This document shows, piece by piece, positions 1-4,924 of a stretch of DNA of 5,525 bases. Both the position numbers and the translations under genes were made by a program. The first letter of the stretch is position 1. Each line of letters begins with the position of its first letter. Under the pieces are notes generated by a model. The model did not search any database and was not told the origin of the DNA. It saw only the letters and a program-made list of their open reading frames with translations. Source of the stretch: Ruminococcus sp. (GTDB lineage Bacteria > Bacillota > Clostridia > Oscillospirales > Ruminococcaceae); NCBI GenBank assembly GCA_014799675.1, contig JAAVHM010000060.1, positions 3,674 through 9,198 of the forward strand. The letters are read 5' to 3'.

Positions 1-80
1 GCGCACTCGTGTATGGGAAAAGCTGTAAATAAAATCAAAGCATGAATTATCAGTTCAGTAACTCGGTTGTTATCAGCCAT
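1..80 (-). CDS. Site-2-protease type (M50) membrane metallopeptidase, N-terminal 26 codons only
   Basis: The minus strand has an ATG at 80-78 and stays open to the left edge. The visible peptide begins MADNNRVTELII and ends in ALILFTAFPIHEC followed by a partial GCN (Ala) codon. A hydrophobic helix running straight into HE-C-A is the start of the HExxH zinc site of M50 / site-2-protease family membrane peptidases, which normally place this motif in the first transmembrane helix; the second His would lie just outside the window. The family cleaves substrates within or near the membrane; no substrate can be named here. The gene is divergent from rpmB and has its own near-consensus promoter. The start is odd: the only good Shine-Dalgarno sequence is 28 bases upstream, separated from the ATG by an inverted repeat. 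The assignment rests on a short peptide, so it is moderately secure. Confidence 0.6.
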   Translation of the reverse strand, partial: MADNNRVTELIIHALILFTAFPIHEC

Positions 81-88
81 ATATATGT

Positions 89-114
89 ACGTTTTATTAA
101 CAAAACGTCTCCTT
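89..114 (-). promoter_or_regulatory. Distant Shine-Dalgarno (AAGGAG) plus hairpin before the M50 start
   Basis: On the minus strand AAGGAG (114-109) is followed directly by a perfect 7-bp inverted repeat, ACGTTTT / AAAACGT (108-102 and 95-89, 6-base loop), and then by 8 bases before the ATG at 80. The linear SD-to-ATG spacing is 28 bases, too long for initiation. If the 20-base hairpin folds in the mRNA the effective spacing becomes 8 bases. Bridging of an SD and start codon by a hairpin is known from phage T4 gene 38; its use here is inferred. Confidence 0.5.
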
Positions 115-132
115 CCAAACAATATTAATACT

Positions 133-161
133 ATTATACTATATTTTAAATTAAATTACAA
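133..161 (-). promoter_or_regulatory. Sigma-A promoter for the M50 peptidase gene
   Basis: On the minus strand, TTGTAA (161-156) is separated by 17 bases from a perfect TATAAT (138-133). Transcription would start near 126, giving a short leader that contains the SD and hairpin described for this gene. Confidence 0.65.
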
Positions 162-232
162 GGACTATTCCCGATTTTTTGGCATTATTTTAAAAAAACT
201 TTGGTTTTGGGGAAATTTTTTTCAAAAAACTA

Positions 233-261
233 TTGCAATTGCTTTTGTTTTGTGGTAAAAT
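233..261 (+). promoter_or_regulatory. Sigma-A promoter for rpmB, with extended -10
   Basis: TTGCAA (233-238) and TAAAAT (256-261) are 17 bases apart, and TGG precedes the -10 hexamer as an extended -10 element. The expected start near 268 leaves a leader of about 40 bases, with no room for a large leader structure. Confidence 0.7.
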
Positions 262-307
262 AGAAGCGTTGATTTTACAAAAGCCATTGAAAAGGAGGTG
301 TAACCCC

Positions 308-496
308 ATGGCAAAATGCGAAGTTTGCGGAAAGGGTGTTACTTTCGGTATACAGGTTTCCCACTCACATCATCGTTCCAACAGAACATGGAAGCCCAAC
401 GTTAAGCGTGTAAAGGCAATTGTAAACGGTACTCCCAAGCATATTTATGTATGCACAAGATGCCTCCGTTCAGGAAAGGTTACAAGAGCTGTATAA
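308..496 (+). CDS. rpmB: 50S ribosomal protein L28
   Basis: A 62-residue protein starting MAKCEVCGKGVTFG and ending CLRSGKVTRAV, the usual length and pattern for bacterial L28, a component of the large ribosomal subunit. Two Cys pairs, CEVC at residues 4-7 and CTRC near residue 50, mark the zinc-binding (C+) form of L28. The basic central segment (HHRSNRTWKPNVKRVK) is the family's rRNA-contacting signature. The ATG at 308 is chosen because a strong AAGGAGGTG lies 7 bases upstream (292-300); a longer frame opening at 233 would run through the promoter and SD and is rejected. The gene stands alone between its own promoter and a terminator. Confidence 0.97.
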   Translation: MAKCEVCGKGVTFGIQVSHSHHRSNRTWKPNVKRVKAIVNGTPKHIYVCTRCLRSGKVTRAV

Positions 497-519
497 ACCG
501 TATTGTACACATAAAATCT

Positions 520-559
520 AACGGCATTGTTCTTTGATGAACTGCCGTTTTATTTTTAT
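520..559 (+). terminator. Rho-independent terminator of rpmB
   Basis: AACGGCA pairs with TGCCGTT (520-526 with 543-549). A 2-base TT bulge leads into a further GTTC/GAAC stem with a 6-base loop. TTATTTTTAT follows immediately. It lies 24 bases past the rpmB stop codon. Confidence 0.8.
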
Positions 560-570
560 CAGAAAGCCAA

Positions 571-594
571 GTGTAAAGCTAATGGACTTTACAC
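571..594. repeat. Perfect 8-bp inverted repeat between two terminators
   Basis: GTGTAAAG (571-578) and CTTTACAC (587-594) flank an 8-base spacer. No T-run follows on either strand, so this is not an ordinary terminator. It could be a protein-binding site or a chance hairpin. Confidence 0.4.
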
Positions 595-613
595 AAATAT
601 TCTGCAATGATCA

Positions 614-657
614 GTAATAAAAAACGTGTTTCCCCGCATTTAACACAGGGAAACACG
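614..657 (-). terminator. Terminator of cotJC, probably bidirectional
   Basis: A perfect 10-bp stem, CGTGTTTCCC with GGGAAACACG (625-634 and 648-657), encloses a 13-base loop. On the minus strand a run of six T follows (624-619), placed right after the cotJC stop codon. On the plus strand CATTTTTATTT follows, so it can also stop transcripts passing through from rpmB. Confidence 0.85.
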
Positions 658-662
658 CATTT

Positions 663-1178
663 TTATTTATCGAAGGACGGGTTGAATGCGTAAAAGTTCT
701 TGGCGTTAAGGTTATCCTGAACTATACGCAGTCCCTCTCCGAAGCGCTGGAAGTGAACGATCTCTCTTTCACGCAGAAATTTTATCGGGTCGCGTACGTC
801 CGGGTCGTCTGCAAGGCGGAGAATGTTTTCATAGGTTGAACGGGCTTTCTGCTCAGAAGCAAGGTCTTCAACAAGGTCGGTAACAGGGTCTCCCTTAGAT
901 TGAAAATACGCCGCAGTAAATGGTACGCCCGCTGCCGACGAGGGGTAAATTCCCGTTGTATGGTCAACAAAATATGCGTCAAAACCGCTTTCCTTTATCT
1001 GCTCTGGAGTGAGGTTTCTTGTAAGCTGATAAAGTATTGCGGAAATTACCTCCATATGTGCAAGCTCTTCCGTACCGATATCTGTCAACAAACCTTTGAC
1101 CTGCGGATATGGCGAAGTATATCTTTGATTCAGATATCTCATTGAAGCCGCAAGCTCGCCGTCAGGACCGCCAAGATG
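663..1178 (-). CDS. cotJC: CotJC-type manganese catalase, 3' part of a gene interrupted by the element
   Basis: CotJC is a spore-coat di-manganese catalase-family protein. Family Mn ligands are visible (numbered from the ATG at 1142): E26 and H29 in GTEELAH, E97 in ASEQKAR and H130 in REREIVH. The C-terminus, FYAFNPSFDK, is typical of clostridial homologues. The first ATG gives only 159 residues, while the family has about 190. The frame stays open upstream of that ATG and encodes LGGPDGELAAS, conserved in CotJC, including the remaining Glu ligand (codon 1155-1157). Conservation then ends abruptly, and no start codon or SD is seen before a stop in frame near 1207. This is therefore the downstream part of a disrupted gene: about 30 N-terminal codons, the promoter and any cotJA/cotJB are missing. 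The adjoining recombinase gene points to site-specific insertion rather than decay; the rest of the frame is intact. Confidence 0.88.
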   Translation of the reverse strand, partial: HLGGPDGELAASMRYLNQRYTSPYPQVKGLLTDIGTEELAHMEVISAILYQLTRNLTPEQIKESGFDAYFVDHTTGIYPSSAAGVPFTAAYFQSKGDPVTDLVEDLASEQKARSTYENILRLADDPDVRDPIKFLREREIVHFQRFGEGLRIVQDNLNAKNFYAFNPSFDK

Positions 1179-1195
1179 TAAAAAGATATAATTAT
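1143..1195. other. Attachment-site junction between cotJC and the element
   Basis: Read on the minus strand, the recombinase stop codon (1194-1192) is followed by about 14 bases of AT-rich DNA. The cotJC codons for LGGPDGELAAS follow from about 1175, with a sharp rise in GC. A crossover core is expected where family homology begins, most likely within the GGPDGE codons (1155-1172). The exact core dinucleotide cannot be fixed without the other end of the element or an uninterrupted cotJC allele. Confidence 0.65.
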
Positions 1196-2622
1196 GCTCT
1201 ATAAAAAATCTCTACATCACCGGTAGAGCGATTATACTCTATTCTTTCAATAAGAGCCCGCAGGACCTCATTTTTCACGTCCTCGGTAACGTGCGGACTT
1301 ACGGACATTTCGTACGCCTCGCTTATCTCGTTTCTGATGTCGATAAGCTTCTCGGTGCAATCCTCGCACTCGCTCAGACGTTTTTCCAAATCCTGTATGC
1401 TCGCAGAAATTTTCTGCTTGTTATCCCTGTACTCCTCAAGAGTGTCAATGCCGTTTTCATAGGCAGCCTTAATGCGTTCCAGCTTGGAGCGCTCTTTTTT
1501 TATGCAGGCTTTAAGGTACTCCGCTTTGCCGCTGTCCCCTTTTGAGCTTGATTTGACATAAAAATGCTCAAGCATAGAGTCGGCTTGGAGCCGTGCAGAC
1601 ACCGCACCGTTTATTTTGTCCATAGAAACATAATGAGAAATTTTGCACTGCCCGTGTGTGTAGCGGTAGCATTGCAGACCCTTTCCTTTTGCGGACATGG
1701 TAAGCGTTGCGCCGCAGTTGTCGCAATGCACAAGCCCTCTTAGCATATAGGTAGATACGGACTGGGGAGAATGTTTCGGGTACTTCTTTTTTACGGCTGC
1801 CATAATCTCCTGCGCCTTGTTGAAAATTTCTTCGGTAATTATAGGCTCATGCTTGCCGTCGGTGATTATGGTGTCCTCGGTTGGAATGTACCGGGAGGTC
1901 GCAGTCGCTTTGCCATTGGAGTTCCAGCGCACCTTGCCGATATAAACAGGGTTGCCCAGTATGTACTCGACGGTTCGGTTTGCGAACGGCTTACCACTTT
2001 TGGTAGTAACGCCTGTATCGTTGAGCCATTTTGCGATACCAAGGGTTCGCTCCCCGTTTACGAACTTATCAAATATCTGTCGAACGATATCGGCACGTTC
2101 GGGGTCGATAACAAAGCAGTCCTTTCCCGCCGCATACCCGAAAGGCGGCGCAGCAACCACTCCTCCCCTGCGGGCTTTCTCAGTCATACCACGCTTTACT
2201 TCCTCGGCAAGGTTTATGGAGTAGTACTCGTCCATAGCCTCCAGCAGAGCCTCGATAAGTATGGAGGTCTTGTCCTCGCCGAGCTGCTCCGAAATGGAGA
2301 TAACGTCAATGCCGCATTGCTTGCGGAGCATAGATTTGTACACTATACTGTCCTCACGGTTTCGGGCGAAGCGGGAGAACTTCCAGATAAGGATCACGTC
2401 AAAAGGCTTAGGCTTGCTTTTGGCGACGGCGATCATACGCATAAAATCGTGACGCTTCTCGGCTTTCCTGCCGCTGATACCCTCGTCCCTGAAAATAAAC
2501 TCGTTGGAGAGGATAATATCGTTCTTTTGGGCGTAGTCCCTTATGGCTTTGAGCTGGCTTTCCGGGGAAAGCTCAAGCTGCATATCCGTGGAGACTCTTA
2601 TGTATGCGGCTCCGATTTTCAT
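1192..2622 (-). CDS. Large serine recombinase (site-specific integrase/excisionase)
   Basis: A 476-residue serine recombinase that cuts and rejoins att sites through a 5'-phosphoserine link. The N-terminal resolvase domain (about 1-150) has YIRVS with catalytic Ser11 and neighbouring Arg9, then DEGISGR (46-52) and FSRFARN (82-88). The 'Recombinase' DNA-binding domain follows (about 158-270, PPFGYA to the HEPIIT region). A zinc ribbon uses C300, C303, C318 and C326. A charged coiled-coil region (about 365-435) of the kind that controls integration versus excision comes before the C-terminal tail. The length is close to SpoIVCA (about 500 residues). The ATG has AAGGAG 7 bases upstream (2635-2630). 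The gene is intact, points toward and abuts the cotJC junction, and has host-like GC (29 of 60 bases in 2281-2340), unlike the AT-rich cargo upstream. It is the probable agent of insertion into cotJC. Confidence 0.95.
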   Translation of the reverse strand: MKIGAAYIRVSTDMQLELSPESQLKAIRDYAQKNDIILSNEFIFRDEGISGRKAEKRHDFMRMIAVAKSKPKPFDVILIWKFSRFARNREDSIVYKSMLRKQCGIDVISISEQLGEDKTSILIEALLEAMDEYYSINLAEEVKRGMTEKARRGGVVAAPPFGYAAGKDCFVIDPERADIVRQIFDKFVNGERTLGIAKWLNDTGVTTKSGKPFANRTVEYILGNPVYIGKVRWNSNGKATATSRYIPTEDTIITDGKHEPIITEEIFNKAQEIMAAVKKKYPKHSPQSVSTYMLRGLVHCDNCGATLTMSAKGKGLQCYRYTHGQCKISHYVSMDKINGAVSARLQADSMLEHFYVKSSSKGDSGKAEYLKACIKKERSKLERIKAAYENGIDTLEEYRDNKQKISASIQDLEKRLSECEDCTEKLIDIRNEISEAYEMSVSPHVTEDVKNEVLRALIERIEYNRSTGDVEIFYRA

Positions 2623-2672
2623 GGCGTGGCTCCTTTTTCCTCACATTCAAAAGGTGGGAATTTTATCATTTT

Positions 2673-2678
2673 ATTATA
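2673..2678 (-). promoter_or_regulatory. Possible -10 element for the recombinase gene
   Basis: A perfect TATAAT on the minus strand lies about 50 bases before the recombinase ATG. The expected -35 position has only AAAAAC, so the promoter is weak or needs help. I found no convincing CATAnnnTA-type sporulation (sigma-E or sigma-K) -10 element here. Read-through from the upstream membrane-protein gene is also possible, since I see no terminator in 2623-2690. Confidence 0.35.
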
Positions 2679-2690
2679 CTTGCCATATGA

Positions 2691-3401
2691 TTAAAGTTTT
2701 TGTATCTGCAAATACATTCTAAATTTTTCGTCAAATTCGTCACTTGATAGCAAATCCACACATTTTTCAATATGTCTCTGAATATTATTCGTAAACTCAT
2801 TTGAGCAATAATCGAAAAACAATACCCTTATACTAGTATTTGGATTATAATAAAGCGAATAATAATCCTTATATGGAATATTATATTTTTTCATAATTTC
2901 ATTCCATGCGTCATTAATCCTTTGATTTGGAACTGTAGAGTTAATGTAACTCCAAACAAGTATGTTTAACTCTTTAAAAGAATCATTACATTTTTTCAAA
3001 TATTCTTTAAAGTCGTTATCGTTTAAAAAGAGCAATAGTTGATTATATTTTTTTAAGCTTTCATTTAAAACCGCTAAAAAATTTTGCGCCCAAGTATTAT
3101 ATAATTGTTCATTTGAAAAAATATATAGCAAATTATCTTTTGCATCACATAAACTAATAAAAACGTTACAGTACGAGCCATAAACATCTAAAATAATTTG
3201 TCGTGTCTGATTAAAAATATCTCGATTATAAATTTCTTTTTGAAACTTTTCGTTTCTAGTATTAATTTTGATTGTAACAGCAATAGTAACAATAGTAAGA
3301 AGCAAAGAGGCTAATATCTCAAAAATTGACAGCCAAGTTGGTACGCCGCTTGTTTCTTGCGCCGTTATAACATCTTGCGCCAATCTTAAAATTCTGTACA
3401 T
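2691..3401 (-). CDS. Single-pass membrane protein of unknown function, element cargo
   Basis: A 236-residue protein I do not recognise as a named family. One hydrophobic helix (about 24-46, LSIFEILASLLLTIVTIAVT) is followed by a basic stretch and a long, mostly helical, presumably cytoplasmic domain with many Asn, Tyr and Phe residues. This gives a membrane-anchored soluble domain. The start at 3401 is preferred because GGAGG lies 8 bases upstream (3414-3410); an ATG at 3440 would add 13 residues but has no SD. The gene has its own strong promoter and a leader of about 120 bases, so it can be expressed apart from its neighbours. It is AT-rich (20 of 60 bases G or C in 2701-2760), unlike the recombinase 68 bases downstream. 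Exclusion or defence roles are known for small membrane proteins of mobile elements; nothing in the sequence proves either here. Confidence 0.75.
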   Translation of the reverse strand: MYRILRLAQDVITAQETSGVPTWLSIFEILASLLLTIVTIAVTIKINTRNEKFQKEIYNRDIFNQTRQIILDVYGSYCNVFISLCDAKDNLLYIFSNEQLYNTWAQNFLAVLNESLKKYNQLLLFLNDNDFKEYLKKCNDSFKELNILVWSYINSTVPNQRINDAWNEIMKKYNIPYKDYYSLYYNPNTSIRVLFFDYCSNEFTNNIQRHIEKCVDLLSSDEFDEKFRMYLQIQKL

Positions 3402-3409
3402 TTTACATT

Positions 3410-3414
3410 CCTCC
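3410..3414 (-). promoter_or_regulatory. Shine-Dalgarno that fixes the start at 3401
   Basis: GGAGG on the minus strand lies 8 bases before the ATG at 3401-3399. The alternative ATG at 3440 lies upstream of this site and has no comparable sequence before it. Confidence 0.8.
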
Positions 3415-3455
3415 AATATTTTTATTATAAATACATGCATAGGTGTGTTTTTTAC

Positions 3456-3469
3456 CGCCTTAAAAGGCG
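3456..3469. repeat. Perfect inverted repeat in the leader of the 236-residue membrane protein gene
   Basis: CGCCTT-AA-AAGGCG is perfectly symmetrical. In the minus-strand transcript it forms a GC-rich hairpin. Its 3' arm, with flanking bases (AAGGCGGT), can instead pair with ACCGCTT from 3496-3490, leaving one bulged base, so two leader folds exclude each other. No U-run follows in that transcript, so it is not a simple terminator. On the plus strand TTGTTTTTAT follows, but no plus-strand gene is present. Confidence 0.45.
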
Positions 3470-3497
3470 ATTGTTTTTATATAACTTTCAAGCGGTT

Positions 3498-3512
3498 CTC
3501 CAACTGTTGGAG
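3498..3512. repeat. Perfect 15-base palindrome just downstream of a promoter
   Basis: CTCCAAC-T-GTTGGAG has 7-base arms around a single central base. It falls at about +8 to +22 of the transcript expected from the promoter at 3527-3555. That position suits a repressor operator or a 5' mRNA hairpin. The binding protein is unknown; the S24 repressor of the element is one candidate. Confidence 0.55.
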
Positions 3513-3526
3513 GATTACACAATGCG

Positions 3527-3555
3527 TATATACATTGATTTTCTCTGTTTGTCAA
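3527..3555 (-). promoter_or_regulatory. Sigma-A promoter for the 236-residue membrane protein gene
   Basis: On the minus strand a perfect TTGACA (3555-3550) lies 17 bases from TATATA (3532-3527). The -35 box contains the TGA stop codon of the upstream gene (3554-3552). Transcription would begin near 3520. Confidence 0.65.
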
Positions 3556-4085
3556 AACAAGTCTTTATACGGCAATCCCTTTTCAAGTTCTTTTACAATT
3601 TTTTGACGTTCATACGGCATTATAAATAAGTCGTATTCGTTTAGATAGTCTTTTTGCAATAAAAATATAGTTAGAAAAGCTATTGCTGCTATCACAATCA
3701 TCGGAATTAACATAACGCTGCCAGCTATTAAACCTAAAACCATCATTGTGGGAAGATTAACGTCCTGATTCAAAAAAATGGATAAATCAATATTAATCGC
3801 ATTAACTAATACTCCTGTTACTAAACCGATAAAGACCGAGGCGTACAGGTTATAAAGTTGTTTTGTATTAAAATCTATACGTCCATAGTTTTTATAAATT
3901 CCGTTGCCAAAAATATTTATAATATTGCGGTCAATATATCGACAAGTATTTTTAATAGAAGTAGGAAGTGAGTATCGTAATCCTCGGCGTTGGTATCTAA
4001 AATACCTTCTTGGTTCATACTTACCTTCCAGTTCCTGTATTTTATAAAATATTTTTTGGTTATATCTGGGCTTAGGTGATTTCAT
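3552..4085 (-). CDS. Two-pass membrane protein of unknown function, element cargo
   Basis: A 177-residue protein not recognised. The first 75 residues are strongly basic (KYEPRRYFRYQRRGLRYS near 22-39). Two hydrophobic segments follow (about 81-105 and 112-144), then a short charged C-terminal tail containing ERQKIVKELEKG. Both ends are probably cytoplasmic, with the basic N-terminus able to contact lipid head groups or nucleic acid. The gene starts 11 bases after the stop of the zinc-ribbon gene, so the two are probably cotranscribed from the promoter at 4891-4919. The SD is poor: the nearest purine-rich site, GAGG, is 15 bases from the ATG and lies inside the end of the upstream gene, suggesting translational coupling or low expression. 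No alternative start is available before residue 114. Confidence 0.7.
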   Translation of the reverse strand: MKSPKPRYNQKIFYKIQELEGKYEPRRYFRYQRRGLRYSLPTSIKNTCRYIDRNIINIFGNGIYKNYGRIDFNTKQLYNLYASVFIGLVTGVLVNAINIDLSIFLNQDVNLPTMMVLGLIAGSVMLIPMIVIAAIAFLTIFLLQKDYLNEYDLFIMPYERQKIVKELEKGLPYKDLF

Positions 4086-4096
4086 ATGTAATGTCT

Positions 4097-4630
4097 TTAT
4101 ACCTCACTATTATCAAAATCTTTTATTTCAATCCCTGCTGAAATAGCCTTTTCTTTAAGTTTCTGAAAATTTGCGCTGTTGGACTTTTTCATTTTCAGAT
4201 ATCCGCCTTGACTTTTTGGAGCAATATCAGGAAGATTGGCAAGTATTTGCTCATATTCTGCACCAGCTTGCTCCTTATTGATACCGTCTATGTAATCCTG
4301 CTTATTTTTCGCTAAAATTCTGTTATAACGTTCTATTTCTTCATCTTCCCTATCATCAACAAACGGACGATTGCTGTACTCAATCAACTCGTCTATTTCG
4401 TTCAAGCTCTTATTTGGGGACAATCTCATATAGTGTATACCTAAGGCAAACGGATATATTCCTAATCCACAATGCCAAGAATAATTTTTTACGTAGTCGG
4501 GTAATTTTGGAAATCGTTTATCTTTACCTGAAATGCTGTAAATTCTAAACCGATACTTTGCACATTCAGAGCAACAACAATGTGAAACGACTTGTACATA
4601 GTCATCTTTATATTTTTCGGCATATAACAA
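4097..4630 (-). CDS. C-terminal part of a Cys-rich zinc-ribbon protein, cut off by an in-frame TAG
   Basis: This frame opens at a TTG with no useful SD, and is the in-phase continuation of the zinc-ribbon reading frame 4858-4646 beyond a single TAG codon. It contains SHCCCSECAKYRFRIYSISG, then KDKRFPKLP (about residues 36-44) and WHCGLGIYPF. Cys20, Cys23, His53 and Cys54 (counted from the TTG) could form a second metal site. As far as I can recall, related single-chain proteins in Firmicutes join a zinc ribbon to this Cys / GKDKRFPK / HCGL domain; no function is known to me. The C-terminal half is charged and probably helical. Only five codons separate the TAG from the TTG. Without read-through or re-initiation this half may not be made. 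Confidence 0.6.
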   Translation of the reverse strand: MLYAEKYKDDYVQVVSHCCCSECAKYRFRIYSISGKDKRFPKLPDYVKNYSWHCGLGIYPFALGIHYMRLSPNKSLNEIDELIEYSNRPFVDDREDEEIERYNRILAKNKQDYIDGINKEQAGAEYEQILANLPDIAPKSQGGYLKMKKSNSANFQKLKEKAISAGIEIKDFDNSEV

Positions 4631-4645
4631 CTGTTTATCTTTAGC

Positions 4646-4648
4646 CTA
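4646..4648 (-). other. In-frame amber (TAG) codon splitting the zinc-ribbon gene
   Basis: Counting from the ATG at 4858, codon 71 is TAG. The same frame then continues for 182 sense codons to TAA at 4099-4097. The following codons are GCT AAA GAT AAA CAG. One base change separates TAG from CAG, AAG, GAG, TAT or TAC. Confidence 0.75.
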
Positions 4649-4858
4649 AATATTTGGGGCTTTATTTATATCAAAATCGTTATACTTAATAACAGAAGTG
4701 TGCGGGAGCGGCTGTAATTCGGGTAATACGTTTTCCAATTGTTCTGCCTCGACAAGTCTTTTATCTTCTGCCACAATAGTCGAACAGGAAGAACACAAGC
4801 CGTCAGAGTTAAGCTTCAAAAATAATCCTTTTCTGCCGCAGCGTTTGCATTTTGCCAT
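4646..4858 (-). CDS. Small zinc-ribbon protein (N-terminal part of the split gene)
   Basis: A 70-codon frame beginning MAKCKRCGRKGLFLKLNSDG, with two CxxC knuckles (C4/C7 and C22/C25) that form a classic zinc ribbon, followed by an acidic linker rich in Glu and Leu. The start is well supported: TGGAG lies 8 bases upstream (4871-4867), below a perfect-consensus promoter. The frame ends at TAG (4648-4646), but the same phase continues into the Cys-rich frame down to 4097, so the ancestral product was probably one protein of about 253 residues. This first piece can be made as it stands and could still fold as a small zinc protein. It is the first gene after the repressor, the position of an early or derepressed gene. 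Whether it binds DNA, RNA or protein is unknown. Confidence 0.7.
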   Translation of the reverse strand: MAKCKRCGRKGLFLKLNSDGLCSSCSTIVAEDKRLVEAEQLENVLPELQPLPHTSVIKYNDFDINKAPNI

Positions 4859-4890
4859 ATTTATTACTCCAATCCGTTATCTTGCTGCAC

Positions 4891-4919
4891 ATTATACTCC
4901 ACCGCGGGGAAAATGTCAA
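4891..4919 (-). promoter_or_regulatory. Perfect-consensus sigma-A promoter for the zinc-ribbon / membrane protein operon
   Basis: On the minus strand TTGACA (4919-4914), 17 bases, then TATAAT (4896-4891): both hexamers and the spacing are ideal. The -35 box is 5 bases past the repressor stop codon. A CCGCGG palindrome sits in the spacer. A promoter this strong in an integrated element is likely to be held down by a repressor; I see no clear repeated operator. Confidence 0.8.
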
Positions 4920-4924
4920 TATGT

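Noticed and set aside
67..258. 63-codon plus-strand frame before rpmB
   Set aside because: Low-complexity AT-rich sequence overlapping two promoters, with no SD and no recognisable protein features.
233..307. Longer N-terminus for L28 from a start at 233
   Set aside because: This stretch contains the promoter and the SD; L28 begins at MAKC with an ideal SD 7 bases before 308.
1143..1200. cotJC merely mis-started or an ordinary short variant
   Set aside because: Conserved family codons lie upstream of the ATG without any start or SD, and the recombinase stop codon abuts them, which fits interruption rather than a short gene.
1771..2694. 307-codon open frame on the plus strand opposite the recombinase
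   Set aside because: It is fully antisense to a clearly conserved serine recombinase, shows no domain signature, and arises from GC-rich codons of the true gene.
3402..3440. 13-residue N-terminal extension of the single-pass membrane protein from the ATG at 3440
   Set aside because: It has no SD before it and translates through the GGAGG that serves the ATG at 3401.
3435..3629. Small plus-strand frames around the cargo promoter
   Set aside because: They overlap the promoter, palindromes and the 3' end of the two-pass membrane protein gene on the other strand, and lack SD sequences.
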